From: an uncultured Odoribacter sp.
GTDB taxonomy: Bacteria; Bacteroidota; Bacteroidia; Bacteroidales; Marinifilaceae
NCBI GenBank assembly: GCA_905193145.1
Contig: CAJJNP010000181.1
Span: 1-5,374 of the forward strand
Length of the DNA stretch: 5,374 nucleotides
Direction: 5' to 3'
The position numbers and the translations under genes were made by a program. The notes beneath the pieces are model-generated. The model saw nothing but the letters and a program-made list of their open reading frames with translations, had not been told where the DNA came from and searched no databases. The first letter of the stretch is position 1, and the number at the start of each line of letters is the position of its first letter. This document shows, piece after piece, positions 1 through 5,374 of this stretch.

Positions 1-883
1 CGGAAGGAGATCCGGCCACTTCTTTGTAAGTAACGCCATCTTTCGTAATGGAAGTTTCCATAGCCATCATGATGTGGTCGAACTTACCATTGGAAACATA
101 AGTACCGGCAGGCCAGCGGAACGGTTGTCCACCCATTGCGGCAGCGATCATTTCGATAGAAAGATAAGCCGGGCTTTGGAAAGAAGAACGGCCACGAAGA
201 TCGATGATATGTTTGCCACCCTGTATGACACGTACTTTTAATGCTTCCCATTCTGTCAGCGGAAGACGGGTAGTTCCGATGAAATCAGTCAGCGGTTCGC
301 CTTTTACTTTGGTAGTTGAGGCGAATACGGCCATCTGTTCTCCATGTCCGCCATACGTACGGCAGTTTTGAATGTCGGAAGCGGGAATATGGAAATATTT
401 CACCAGTTCATTCTGTAGACGGGTGCTGTCCAGTGCTGCCAGTGTAGAAACCTGGGATGGTTTCAGACCGGAATATAGCAGTGTGATCAATCCTGTGATA
501 TCAGCAGGGTTAAAGATGACAACGATATGTTTTACATTCGGACAGTATTGGCGGACATCTTTACCGAACTGAGCGGCAATTTCAGCATTTCCTTTCAACA
601 AGTCTTCACGGGTCATGCCTGCTTTGCGGGCTGCACCACCGGAAGATACGATATAAGAGGCTCCTGTCAATGCTTCTTTAATATCGGAAGTATAAGTCAG
701 ATTCACGCCTTCGAAACCGCAGTGATATAATTCTTCTGCCACGCCTTCCAGAGCGGGTGCGAAAGGATCATATAGACAAATATTCGGAGTGAGTTTCATC
801 ATCATAGCTGTTTGAGCCATATTGGAGCCGATCATTCCGGCTGCTCCTACAATCGTAAGTTTCTCGTTGGTTAAAAATTCCAT
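1..883 (-). CDS. mdh: Malate dehydrogenase, NAD-dependent (C-terminus missing)
   Basis: This cytoplasmic enzyme interconverts malate and oxaloacetate with NAD(H). In Bacteroides it belongs to the reductive branch of central metabolism that leads to fumarate and succinate. The gene starts at the ATG at 883-881 and stays open to the window edge, giving 294 codons; from memory of Bacteroides Mdh (about 313 residues) only some 20 are missing. Visible motifs are the N-terminal dinucleotide-binding loop GAAGMIG (residues 13-19), an acidic residue at D39 ending strand 2, the substrate-loop arginines R86 and R92 (in GGAARKAGMTRED), N125 in FNPAD, D152 and R155 in LDSTR, and the catalytic H180 in YGGHGEQ. 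All catalytic positions of the lactate/malate dehydrogenase family appear intact. Its base composition is richer in G+C than the accessory genes beside it, as expected for a core gene. Identification is firm. Confidence 0.96.
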   Translation of the reverse strand, partial: MEFLTNEKLTIVGAAGMIGSNMAQTAMMMKLTPNICLYDPFAPALEGVAEELYHCGFEGVNLTYTSDIKEALTGASYIVSSGGAARKAGMTREDLLKGNAEIAAQFGKDVRQYCPNVKHIVVIFNPADITGLITLLYSGLKPSQVSTLAALDSTRLQNELVKYFHIPASDIQNCRTYGGHGEQMAVFASTTKVKGEPLTDFIGTTRLPLTEWEALKVRVIQGGKHIIDLRGRSSFQSPAYLSIEMIAAAMGGQPFRWPAGTYVSNGKFDHIMMAMETSITKDGVTYKEVAGSPS

Positions 884-932
884 AATTATATATGTTTAAA
901 GATGAATAATCTGTTCTTGCTTATTACCGCTA

Positions 933-940
933 CAAAGATA
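933..940 (-). promoter_or_regulatory. Candidate mdh promoter, Bacteroidetes -7 element
   Basis: On the minus strand this reads TATCTTTG, an exact match to the Bacteroidetes -7 consensus TAnnTTTG used by the primary sigma factor of this phylum. It lies 49 bases upstream of the mdh ATG, predicting a 5' leader of about 40 bases. No good -33 TTTG is seen at the usual 19-21 base spacing, so the call rests on the -7 element and its position. Confidence 0.55.
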
Positions 941-1033
941 ACGACTTAATCGGATGATTGTTCATTGAAAATAGTTTTGTTTGATAACAAAAAGTTATAT
1001 CCCTTTGGTGAAAGGGATGTGCCTAAAATAGAT

Positions 1034-1041
1034 TATCTTTG
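1034..1041 (+). promoter_or_regulatory. Orphan plus-strand -7 element (TATCTTTG)
   Basis: This is another exact TAnnTTTG match, divergent from the mdh promoter and about 94 bases from it. A TTTG lies at 1004-1007, but its 26-base spacing is longer than usual. Any transcript would start near 1048 and meet only very short frames, such as ATG at 1071 followed by six codons and a stop, before running antisense into the 3' end of the WYL gene. It may be a chance match, a small-RNA promoter, or the relic promoter of a gene displaced by the accessory block. Confidence 0.3.
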
Positions 1042-1180
1042 CAGAGGATAAGAAACTTTCCTGTATCAATATGAATGACACCACCAAGTAGAGATATGGA
1101 AAGTTGCTGGAAATGATTTGGCGACAATGTAATTGTGCTGAACTTCTGTGCATTTCATCAAACAACTTTGTACGAATATA

Positions 1181-1199
1181 GAATAGGCAAATACTATTC
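1181..1199 (-). terminator. Weak hairpin at the end of the WYL gene
   Basis: GAATAG at 1181-1186 and CTATTC at 1194-1199 form a perfect 6-bp stem with a 7-base loop, overlapping the WYL stop codon. The stem is AT-rich and no continuous U-tract follows on the minus strand, so it is at best a weak terminator or a 3'-end stabilising hairpin. Confidence 0.2.
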
Positions 1200-2100
1200 A
1201 ATTATAGTATCTACTCATATTTTTTACAATCTCTTTAATTTGTTCTTTGAGTGATGTTGGAGACAATACCTCTATTTCATCACCATGCGATAATAGTTCT
1301 TGGCAAAAATCATAGGTCGGCTTTAATAAATACTCAAAAATGGAATAGCTTTTGGTCGTTTCAACTTCACTTTGCGAGTGATGCAAGGGCAAAGCTTTAA
1401 TATATTGACATTTTTTGCCATATACTTTAATTCGGATTTTATCAATGTTACAAATTTCATCTACGACAATACCGAAACTAAACTCAAAATAACTTTGTGG
1501 ATCAAAATCTGATGGATAATTAAACGTTATATCCGTAACTTGTAAGTTCTGAATACGATCGAGCGCATAAATCATTATAGTATCATAATAAGGACTGCGG
1601 GCTATGATATACCAGCGTTGTTTGAACACTTTCACACAGAATGGTTCAATTGTAAATGTATTAGCTTCTTCTTTCCAATAACTCTGATAAGTAATCTCAA
1701 TAATCCGGTTTTCCAGCATTGCTTCAATAATTGAGGATAAATATTGTTTTCCGGAGGGGATATCCTCAAACAAGATTCTTTGTTTAAGACGATGGCTTTC
1801 GTTAGCTAAGTTGTTTATGGTAAAGGTGTTAAGTAACCATTTTTTTATCTTGTCTTTATCAATATCATCGGCATTTTCTATGTAATAATAGTAACCAGAT
1901 CGTTTGTTACATTCAATATTGATATCAAACATTGTTTCAATCGCTTTCCGGTGGTTATGGAATGTTCGTAATGGAATTTCTTCTCCGTTACTCATTTCGG
2001 TGCGTAACCAGCGCTTATTAATTTCTTCAAATGTAATTTTTCCAGCACGATAAATTGTGTCTATCAACCAAATATATCTGTCAAATAAGCCTTTTGCCAT
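1198..2100 (-). CDS. Helix-turn-helix / WYL-domain transcriptional regulator
   Basis: A 300-residue cytoplasmic DNA-binding protein of the WYL family. The N-terminal 75 or so residues form a winged-helix region with a probable recognition helix near RTFHNHRKAIETMF (45-58) and a wing near GYYYYIE (69-75). A WYL domain follows from about 118 to 188, marked by RWYIIA (162-167) and YALDRI (178-183), the latter carrying the conserved ligand-pocket arginine R182. The C-terminal part, about 215-300, fits the WCX extension. WYL domains are thought to sense nucleotide or nucleic-acid ligands, and relatives such as CapW and BrxR repress phage-defence operons. Here it is the last gene of the cluster, 33 bases after the WG gene; the gap shows no TAnnTTTG element, so co-transcription is likely. 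The start at 2100 gives a full N-terminus with no room for a longer one worth preferring. The family call is strong; the target and ligand are unknown. Confidence 0.9.
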   Translation of the reverse strand: MAKGLFDRYIWLIDTIYRAGKITFEEINKRWLRTEMSNGEEIPLRTFHNHRKAIETMFDINIECNKRSGYYYYIENADDIDKDKIKKWLLNTFTINNLANESHRLKQRILFEDIPSGKQYLSSIIEAMLENRIIEITYQSYWKEEANTFTIEPFCVKVFKQRWYIIARSPYYDTIMIYALDRIQNLQVTDITFNYPSDFDPQSYFEFSFGIVVDEICNIDKIRIKVYGKKCQYIKALPLHHSQSEVETTKSYSIFEYLLKPTYDFCQELLSHGDEIEVLSPTSLKEQIKEIVKNMSRYYN

Positions 2101-2133
2101 AAAATAAGATTAGTAATTGTATCTATTTTTAAA

Positions 2134-2742
2134 CTATAGTAGAACTCTATGTCCATTCCTATCTATATAATAAGCTTGATTCCCGTGTTTTACCGGAATT
2201 AATTGGGCATCTCCACAGCATAGCATTTCATCATATATAAATGGGATCATTATTTCTCCTTCAATGGTAATGCTCCCATATTTCCCTTGAAGGAGAGCTT
2301 GAATCCATCCATATTGATCTGACCACGAAATCCAATCATATTCGAATGGAATAATTATCTTTTCGGATATATCAATAACTCCCCATTTTTTTAGAAATTC
2401 TACAGCATACAGACCATTCTCCCACAGATAAATTTCCGAATATTTTAGTGGGATCAGAATATTATTATTCAAGTCGATCACGCCCCATTTTCCAGACTCT
2501 TCATATGATTTATGCTCTTCAAATCCAATATTGACAGCTATATTTGCTCCTCCGTTATATTTTATATTGTCATATATCGGAGGTATAATAAACTCTCCCT
2601 TATCATTTATCAGTCCGCATTTCTCACGACAGCAGGAGTAATTATCAGAGAGAATGGAGTTTTGTACCCAAACTACGGCAGCCTCTTTTATAAAGGGATA
2701 TGCCGTAGTTATAATTATATTTTCTAAACCCGATTTAGCCAT
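2134..2742 (-). CDS. WG-repeat protein
   Basis: A 202-residue protein built from tandem WG repeats, each a short beta unit of the form (K)WGVID-x-x-x-x-I-I-P-x-x-Y-D. Clear copies begin near residues 41 (KCGLINDKGEFIIPPIYD), 85 (KWGVIDLNNNILIPLKYS), 119 (KWGVIDISEKIIIPFEYD) and 154 (KYGSITIEGEIMIPFIYD); a partial copy (YYIDRNGHRVL) lies near 191-201. No signal peptide, lipobox or membrane segment is seen, so a cytoplasmic protein is expected, unlike the many exported WG proteins. WG repeats have no enzymatic role and probably serve in protein binding. The first ATG lies inside the end of the upstream gene, giving a 19-base overlap in another frame, which suggests translational coupling and co-production with the UDG-like protein. 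WG proteins occur in several contexts, including toxin-immunity loci, so the family does not fix the role. Confidence 0.85.
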   Translation of the reverse strand: MAKSGLENIIITTAYPFIKEAAVVWVQNSILSDNYSCCREKCGLINDKGEFIIPPIYDNIKYNGGANIAVNIGFEEHKSYEESGKWGVIDLNNNILIPLKYSEIYLWENGLYAVEFLKKWGVIDISEKIIIPFEYDWISWSDQYGWIQALLQGKYGSITIEGEIMIPFIYDEMLCCGDAQLIPVKHGNQAYYIDRNGHRVLL

Positions 2743-3434
2743 TCTATAGCTTCCGGTATTTGTTGTTTCAAGAAATCATACCACTTGCCGGGACTAAAAT
2801 AGCAAGAAGAATGTTTGATGAATATAATATTGATATTATTTTTTGAGTCCAATCTAATCGAGGTTTTCTTAGGATAAGCGTCATTGAGTTTTTCCAGTAC
2901 ATCAATGCCAGTATACTGAACTCCATATTTATCCATTATTTCTTCAAATAAAGTCACTGACTCAACTCCAACAAAAATGCAGTCTGTAGGTTGTAATATG
3001 TCAATTATGTGCAGAAAACATTTCCAAGCAATTTTATAGTCATCAATATTGGGACGTTCTTTAGTATCTTTTGAATAATCCATTTGCCTTTGGATGAAAT
3101 TATAGTATGCGATTTCCGATAATGCAGTTTTGTTATCTGATAGAATACCCCTGTCACACAAGGCCTCCATTATATTAGAATATGTTTTGCTAGACCAAGA
3201 TTTATTAATTAATACCTCATATAAGCAATTTCTAGTGTGTTCTTTATCTCTTATAAGTAATTCTCTCCTTTTCTCATTATTTTCATCACTATCTTCATTG
3301 AGATAGTGAGATTCACCAACTACTAAGAGTTTTCGTTTAGCACATTTATAACCTTTCCCCACCCAAGGGAACCACGTAAGATTTTCAATTTTATCAAATT
3401 GAGAATCTAATGATTTGTCTAAAATATTGTTCAT
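2724..3434 (-). CDS. Probable uracil-DNA-glycosylase-fold protein
   Basis: A 236-residue soluble protein whose motif order resembles the uracil-DNA glycosylase superfamily. LLVVGESHY (36-44) fits strand 1 and the catalytic-loop position (often GExPG). YYNFIQR (110-116) fits the Asn-containing base-recognition strand. IFVGVES (153-159) fits the central strand. IFIKHSSCYFSPGKWYDFL (204-222) fits the C-terminal loop, where classical enzymes have HPS. The first loop has His-Tyr where an active glycosylase usually has a Pro-Gly or an Asp/Asn, so the protein may not remove uracil; it could bind modified bases or have another activity. An N-terminal WFPWVGKGY (21-29) is a further conserved-looking block. 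It starts 4 bases after the membrane-protein gene and overlaps the WG gene by 19 bases, so it sits in the middle of the operon. The fold assignment comes from motif reading by eye and is moderate; function is unknown. Confidence 0.55.
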   Translation of the reverse strand: MNNILDKSLDSQFDKIENLTWFPWVGKGYKCAKRKLLVVGESHYLNEDSDENNEKRRELLIRDKEHTRNCLYEVLINKSWSSKTYSNIMEALCDRGILSDNKTALSEIAYYNFIQRQMDYSKDTKERPNIDDYKIAWKCFLHIIDILQPTDCIFVGVESVTLFEEIMDKYGVQYTGIDVLEKLNDAYPKKTSIRLDSKNNINIIFIKHSSCYFSPGKWYDFLKQQIPEAIEWLNRV

Positions 3435-3438
3435 GACG

Positions 3439-3957
3439 CTATAGTTTTAATATCATAATAAACCAACCTATATTTAAAAATATTGAGAGTGAAAGACCTG
3501 CAAATCGATCAATGGTATATAGCCAGTTTGCTTCAAATAAAGATACACAGCTGTTACGATATAGCATTCGGAGAGAAACAACATCATCAAAGTTTAAGAA
3601 TGCGTAGATTGCAGATATAAGTCCAATTACACTACTTCCAATAAATAATATCCAGAGGAAAGTCCAACTTAGGAAATTTTGTATTAGTGAATCATCTAAG
3701 CCAGGTCTCCAAATGAGAAAGGCTACTATCAGCAAATATTTTATTATTCCTACACCAGCATTTTTCGTTTGTAAGGTTAATCCTCCAATAAAAACTGCAG
3801 ATAGTATTAGAAGCTCAAGTAGCCCTTTGTGTGAGATTATTGTTCCATCGTCTTTTATTGGTGGATTACTAAATAGAAATATAGCTATTATCGAAAAAAT
3901 AATGCAAAATATAACTCCTTCAAAATTGGCAATAATCCACGATATAAATGTTTTCAT
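3439..3957 (-). CDS. Multi-pass integral membrane protein, unknown function
   Basis: A 172-residue, strongly hydrophobic protein of no family I recognise. About five membrane-spanning stretches can be read: residues 13-30, 46-62, 70-84, 94-121 (long, with glycines) and 152-171, the last reaching the C-terminus. A short polar loop with PPIKDDG lies at 32-38, and a larger loop at 122-151 contains FDDVV and charged residues and could face the cytoplasm. There is no cleavable signal peptide or recognisable enzyme motif. The start at 3957 lies 6 bases after the 38-residue ORF, and its stop is 4 bases before the UDG-like gene, so it is tightly embedded in the operon. In such clusters a small polytopic protein could be an effector that disturbs the inner membrane, a transporter or an anchor; none of these is shown here. 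Confidence 0.75.
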   Translation of the reverse strand: MKTFISWIIANFEGVIFCIIFSIIAIFLFSNPPIKDDGTIISHKGLLELLILSAVFIGGLTLQTKNAGVGIIKYLLIVAFLIWRPGLDDSLIQNFLSWTFLWILFIGSSVIGLISAIYAFLNFDDVVSLRMLYRNSCVSLFEANWLYTIDRFAGLSLSIFLNIGWFIMILKL

Positions 3958-3963
3958 AATATC

Positions 3964-4080
3964 CTACTTTAATAATTCAACATAAAAAATCACCTTTCGT
4001 ATAATTTCCATTTCCGGAGTAATTACTACTCCATTTCCATTTCTAACTATTTTCAGAATTACTTTAATTTGTTTTGTCAT
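3964..4080 (-). CDS. Small ORF of 38 residues, first in the operon
   Basis: ATG at 4080-4078 opens a 38-codon frame ending in TAG at 3966-3964. The peptide starts MTKQIKVILKIVRNGNGVVI and ends VIFYVELLK. It has alternating hydrophobic and basic residues and a GNG turn, with no recognised family. Support for it being real: its stop is only 6 bases from the next start, matching the tight packing of the rest of the cluster; it lies on the same strand; and an in-frame stop just upstream (9 bases before the ATG) fixes this ATG as the start. It could be a small regulatory peptide, a leader peptide or a small protein partner of the membrane protein. Its shortness means chance cannot be excluded. Confidence 0.45.
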   Translation of the reverse strand: MTKQIKVILKIVRNGNGVVITPEMEIIRKVIFYVELLK

Positions 4081-4099
4081 AGTTGATTAATTTAATTAA

Positions 4100-4113
4100 C
4101 CGATATTTATCGG
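4100..4113. promoter_or_regulatory. Perfect 14-base palindrome, candidate operator
   Basis: CCGATATTTATCGG is a perfect inverted repeat with 6-base arms around TT. It sits 20 bases upstream of the 38-residue ORF and inside the predicted operon leader. A partial echo of the half-site, CGGATTATCGAT, follows at 4111-4122. WYL regulators bind inverted repeats in their own operons, so this is the best candidate operator in the window; a small RNA hairpin masking the ribosome-entry region is the alternative. Confidence 0.35.
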
Positions 4114-4157
4114 ATTATCGATGTTCCGGTTGCCTAAAAAGAAAAAAGGACGCAACA

Positions 4158-4370
4158 CTATCTTTTCTCTATTTTTCGGTTAGGCTCTGGTAAGCCCGGA
4201 ATCAAAATAGGTAAAACAGTCTGCGCCCTTAGAGGGTACAAACCTGCTTCGACCAATATTTTAGATTCCTTGTTTAATTTACCAGATTTAACCGAATCAA
4301 ATAATAGTCCGCAAGTTATGCTATATGTCTTTAAATAATCTATTTCTTTTTTGCTGTTTCTTTAGTTCAT
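4158..4370 (-). other. Leader region with a 67-codon open frame lacking a usable start
   Basis: On the minus strand a frame is open from 4361 to a TAG at 4160-4158. It has no internal ATG, but an in-frame ATG-AAC-TAA lies directly before it (4370-4362). The translation includes KKEIDYLKTYS, GLLFDSVKSGKLNKES and the proline-rich QTVLPILIPGLPEPNRK. This may be a small gene broken by a nonsense change, a structured untranslated leader, or chance. Short hairpins fall inside it: GGCT/AGCC at 4183-4196 and CCCT/AGGG at 4226-4236. Downstream, GTTGC and GCAAC at 4129-4133 and 4152-4156 could pair around a T-rich tract (minus strand, 4147-4136), an arrangement that could attenuate transcription. Confidence 0.25.
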
Positions 4371-4373
4371 TTA

Positions 4374-4404
4374 CAAAATTACAAAAACTATTTGAATCAA
4401 GAAA
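4374..4404 (-). promoter_or_regulatory. Candidate promoter of the accessory operon
   Basis: On the minus strand TAATTTTG (4381-4374) matches the Bacteroidetes -7 consensus TAnnTTTG. TTTC at 4404-4401 is a three-of-four match to the -33 TTTG at a correct 19-base spacing. It predicts a start near 4367 and a leader of nearly 290 bases before the 38-residue ORF. I saw no other TAnnTTTG match on this strand between here and the first gene. Confidence 0.45.
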
Positions 4405-4534
4405 TAAATCGATAAGATATATCGCAGACTGTTATGTTCGCAAAATAACAACCATGATATGCCAATTCGTTTCACAGGATGCTTGTTTTTACAGAATTAT
4501 GTGTGTCTTTATGAGGCGGTAGTTTACGTTGCAG

Positions 4535-4674
4535 GGCAAAGGTTGTGCAAGGCTTAGAACATATAAGATTTCTGGTAAAATACTCTTTGGATAGAGTACG
4601 ACAGTACGATTTTTATCAGAACCGCTTGCAGCTTGGTCATGTTTGTTCGTTAAGAGTTCGGAACAACCTTAGCC
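4535..4674. repeat. Inverted repeat with 12-base arms, 116-base interior
   Basis: GGCAAAGGTTGT (4535-4546) and ACAACCTTAGCC (4663-4674) are inverted copies matching at 11 of 12 positions. Immediately inside the left arm GCAAG (4547-4551) can pair with CTTGC (4625-4629), nested within the outer stem. This could be a folded RNA upstream of cvfB, a small invertible DNA segment of the kind common in Bacteroides, or a remnant of a mobile-element end. No recombinase gene is in the window. Confidence 0.4.
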
Positions 4675-4755
4675 TCTTCAACGAAAATGCCTGACTCCAC
4701 TTTTCTCTGATTATCGCATAAATCGCTCTTTTACAACCTTCTTTCTGAGCTCTGC

Positions 4756-4785
4756 TTTTAGTCTCGTTTTTATTTCTTATCTTTG
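4756..4785 (+). promoter_or_regulatory. Candidate cvfB promoter
   Basis: TATCTTTG at 4778-4785 is an exact match to the Bacteroidetes -7 consensus; TTTT at 4756-4759 is an imperfect -33 element at an 18-base spacing. The -7 element ends 27 bases before the cvfB ATG, giving a short AT-rich leader without a clear Shine-Dalgarno sequence. Confidence 0.6.
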
Positions 4786-4812
4786 TTCGTTATATAATAA
4801 ATAGATAAAAGT

Positions 4813-5374
4813 ATGAGTATCGAATTAGGAAAATTCAACCAGCTCGAAGTGGTAAAGGAAGTCGATTTCGGTTTATATCTCGACGGAGGAGATGAAGGGG
4901 AAATCTTGCTGCCCACCCGTTATGTACCCGAAGACTGTAAGGTAGGGGATATGTTGAATGTATTTCTTTATCTGGATATTGACGAAAGACTGATTGCCAC
5001 TACACTGACTCCGTTGGTGCAGGTAGGGCAGTTCGCCTGTCTCGAAGTCTCTTGGGTGAACCAGTTCGGGGCATTCCTCAACTGGGGATTGATGAAAGAC
5101 TTATTTGTACCCTTCAGTGAGCAGAAGATGAAAATGCAGGTGGGAAGATCCTACGTGGTCCATGCTCATGTGGATGAGGAAAGTTATCGTATCGTAGCTT
5201 CGGCGAAGGTAGAACGCTACCTGTCGAAAGATATGCCCGATTATACTCCGGGTGCGGAAGTGGATATCCTGATCTGGCAGAAGACGGACTTGGGTTTCAA
5301 AGCGATTATAGACAATAAGTATAGCGGATTGCTGTATGAAAATGAAATATTCCGTGCATTGGAGACCGGTATGC
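4813..5374 (+). CDS. cvfB: CvfB-type S1 RNA-binding protein (C-terminus missing)
   Basis: 187 codons are visible before the window ends; CvfB/YitL proteins are usually about 280-300 residues, so roughly two-thirds is present. The N-terminus shows successive S1-like OB-fold units. The first is about residues 4-65 (VVKEVDFGLYLDGG at 13-26, then GEILLPTRYVP). The second is about 71-130, with the typical S1 pattern GAFLNWGLMKDLFVP (86-100). A third unit starts near 148 (VDILIWQKTDLGFKAII). The family's C-terminal winged helix would lie beyond the edge. CvfB was described in Staphylococcus as an RNA-binding regulator of virulence genes; in Bacteroidetes its role is not defined. The ATG at 4813 follows a good promoter. 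It is more G+C-rich than the accessory block and looks like core genome. The gene symbol is given on family grounds only. Confidence 0.85.
   Translation, partial: MSIELGKFNQLEVVKEVDFGLYLDGGDEGEILLPTRYVPEDCKVGDMLNVFLYLDIDERLIATTLTPLVQVGQFACLEVSWVNQFGAFLNWGLMKDLFVPFSEQKMKMQVGRSYVVHAHVDEESYRIVASAKVERYLSKDMPDYTPGAEVDILIWQKTDLGFKAIIDNKYSGLLYENEIFRALETGM

Larger units (their letters stand above)
884..1197. other. Intergenic region between mdh and the WYL gene
   Basis: About 314 bases with no convincing gene. It carries the mdh promoter on the minus strand and an oppositely directed promoter-like element on the plus strand. A minus-strand frame of 68 codons (995-1201) begins by ATGA overlap with the WYL stop, but its peptide looks like random translation and it runs back through the plus-strand promoter-like element, so it is not called as a gene. 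On the plus strand, frames after about 1048 are all short. No tRNA or known RNA gene was recognised. Confidence 0.6.
4405..4812. other. Non-coding stretch between the operon promoter and cvfB
   Basis: About 400 bases in which no convincing gene is seen on either strand. A plus-strand frame of 65 codons that ends at 4522 has a low-complexity N-terminus rich in Leu and Phe that comes from T-rich DNA, and it runs through the minus-strand promoter; it is not called. The stretch does contain an inverted repeat (4535-4674), an 8-base tandem repeat (AGTACGAC/AGTACGAT at 4595-4610), a second copy of ACAACCTT (4733-4740) and the cvfB promoter. Confidence 0.5.

Noticed and set aside
372..730. Two plus-strand frames (372-572 and 527-730) inside mdh
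   Set aside because: They are antisense shadows of the clearly coding malate dehydrogenase frame.
995..1201. Minus-strand 68-codon frame that starts by ATGA overlap with the WYL stop
   Set aside because: The overlap is suggestive, but the peptide has no domain-like pattern, and the frame runs through the plus-strand promoter-like element. Chance is the simpler reading in AT-rich DNA.
2512..2727. Plus-strand 71-codon frame
   Set aside because: Antisense to the WG-repeat gene, whose repeats show which strand is coding.
3713..3985. Plus-strand 90-codon frame
   Set aside because: Antisense to the membrane-protein gene; its sequence has no coherent domain and the minus strand gives an operon-consistent reading.
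4325..4522. Plus-strand 65-codon frame
   Set aside because: N-terminus is low-complexity Leu/Phe/Cys from T-rich DNA, the frame crosses the minus-strand operon promoter, and no plus-strand promoter was seen before it.
4595..4610. Tandem 8-base repeat AGTACGAC/AGTACGAT
   Set aside because: Only two units and isolated; too little to call an array, iteron or CRISPR-like repeat.
4641..4680. T-loop-like GAGTTCGGAAC suggesting a tRNA fragment
   Set aside because: No acceptor stem, anticodon stem or CCA-adjacent pairing can be built around it.

Overview
The window looks like a chromosomal segment of a gut Bacteroides or a close Bacteroidales relative. Three things point there. The truncated malate dehydrogenase on the left reads like the Bacteroides Mdh. 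Several gene starts lie downstream of copies of the Bacteroidetes -7 element (TAnnTTTG). The starts also lack a strong Shine-Dalgarno sequence. No species is assigned.

Layout: two ordinary housekeeping genes flank the window and point outward. mdh (minus strand, last residues missing) runs off the left end. A cvfB-type S1 RNA-binding gene (plus strand, C-terminal part missing) runs off the right end. Between them, about 884-4812, is a visibly more AT-rich accessory block. It holds one compact minus-strand gene cluster, read right to left: a 38-residue small ORF (3964-4080), a multi-pass membrane protein (3439-3957), a probable uracil-DNA-glycosylase-fold protein (2724-3434), a WG-repeat protein (2134-2742) and a helix-turn-helix/WYL-domain regulator (1198-2100). 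Spacings are 6, 4, -19 and 33 bases, so these very likely form one operon.

A candidate promoter lies at 4374-4404 and implies a leader of nearly 290 bases. The leader contains a 67-codon open frame without a normal start, short hairpins, a T-rich tract and a perfect 14-base palindrome just before the first small ORF. The stretch between that promoter and cvfB (about 4405-4812) has no convincing gene. It holds an inverted repeat with 116 bases between its arms, and the cvfB promoter.

Functional reading: a WYL regulator beside a nucleic-acid-enzyme-like fold, a membrane protein and a scaffold-like WG protein, inserted between core genes, is the kind of layout seen for anti-phage or stress modules. 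No known defence system is recognised here. A second possibility is an immunity or orphan cluster linked to polymorphic toxins, because WG-repeat proteins and small membrane proteins also occur there. Both are inferences from layout, not demonstrated functions.
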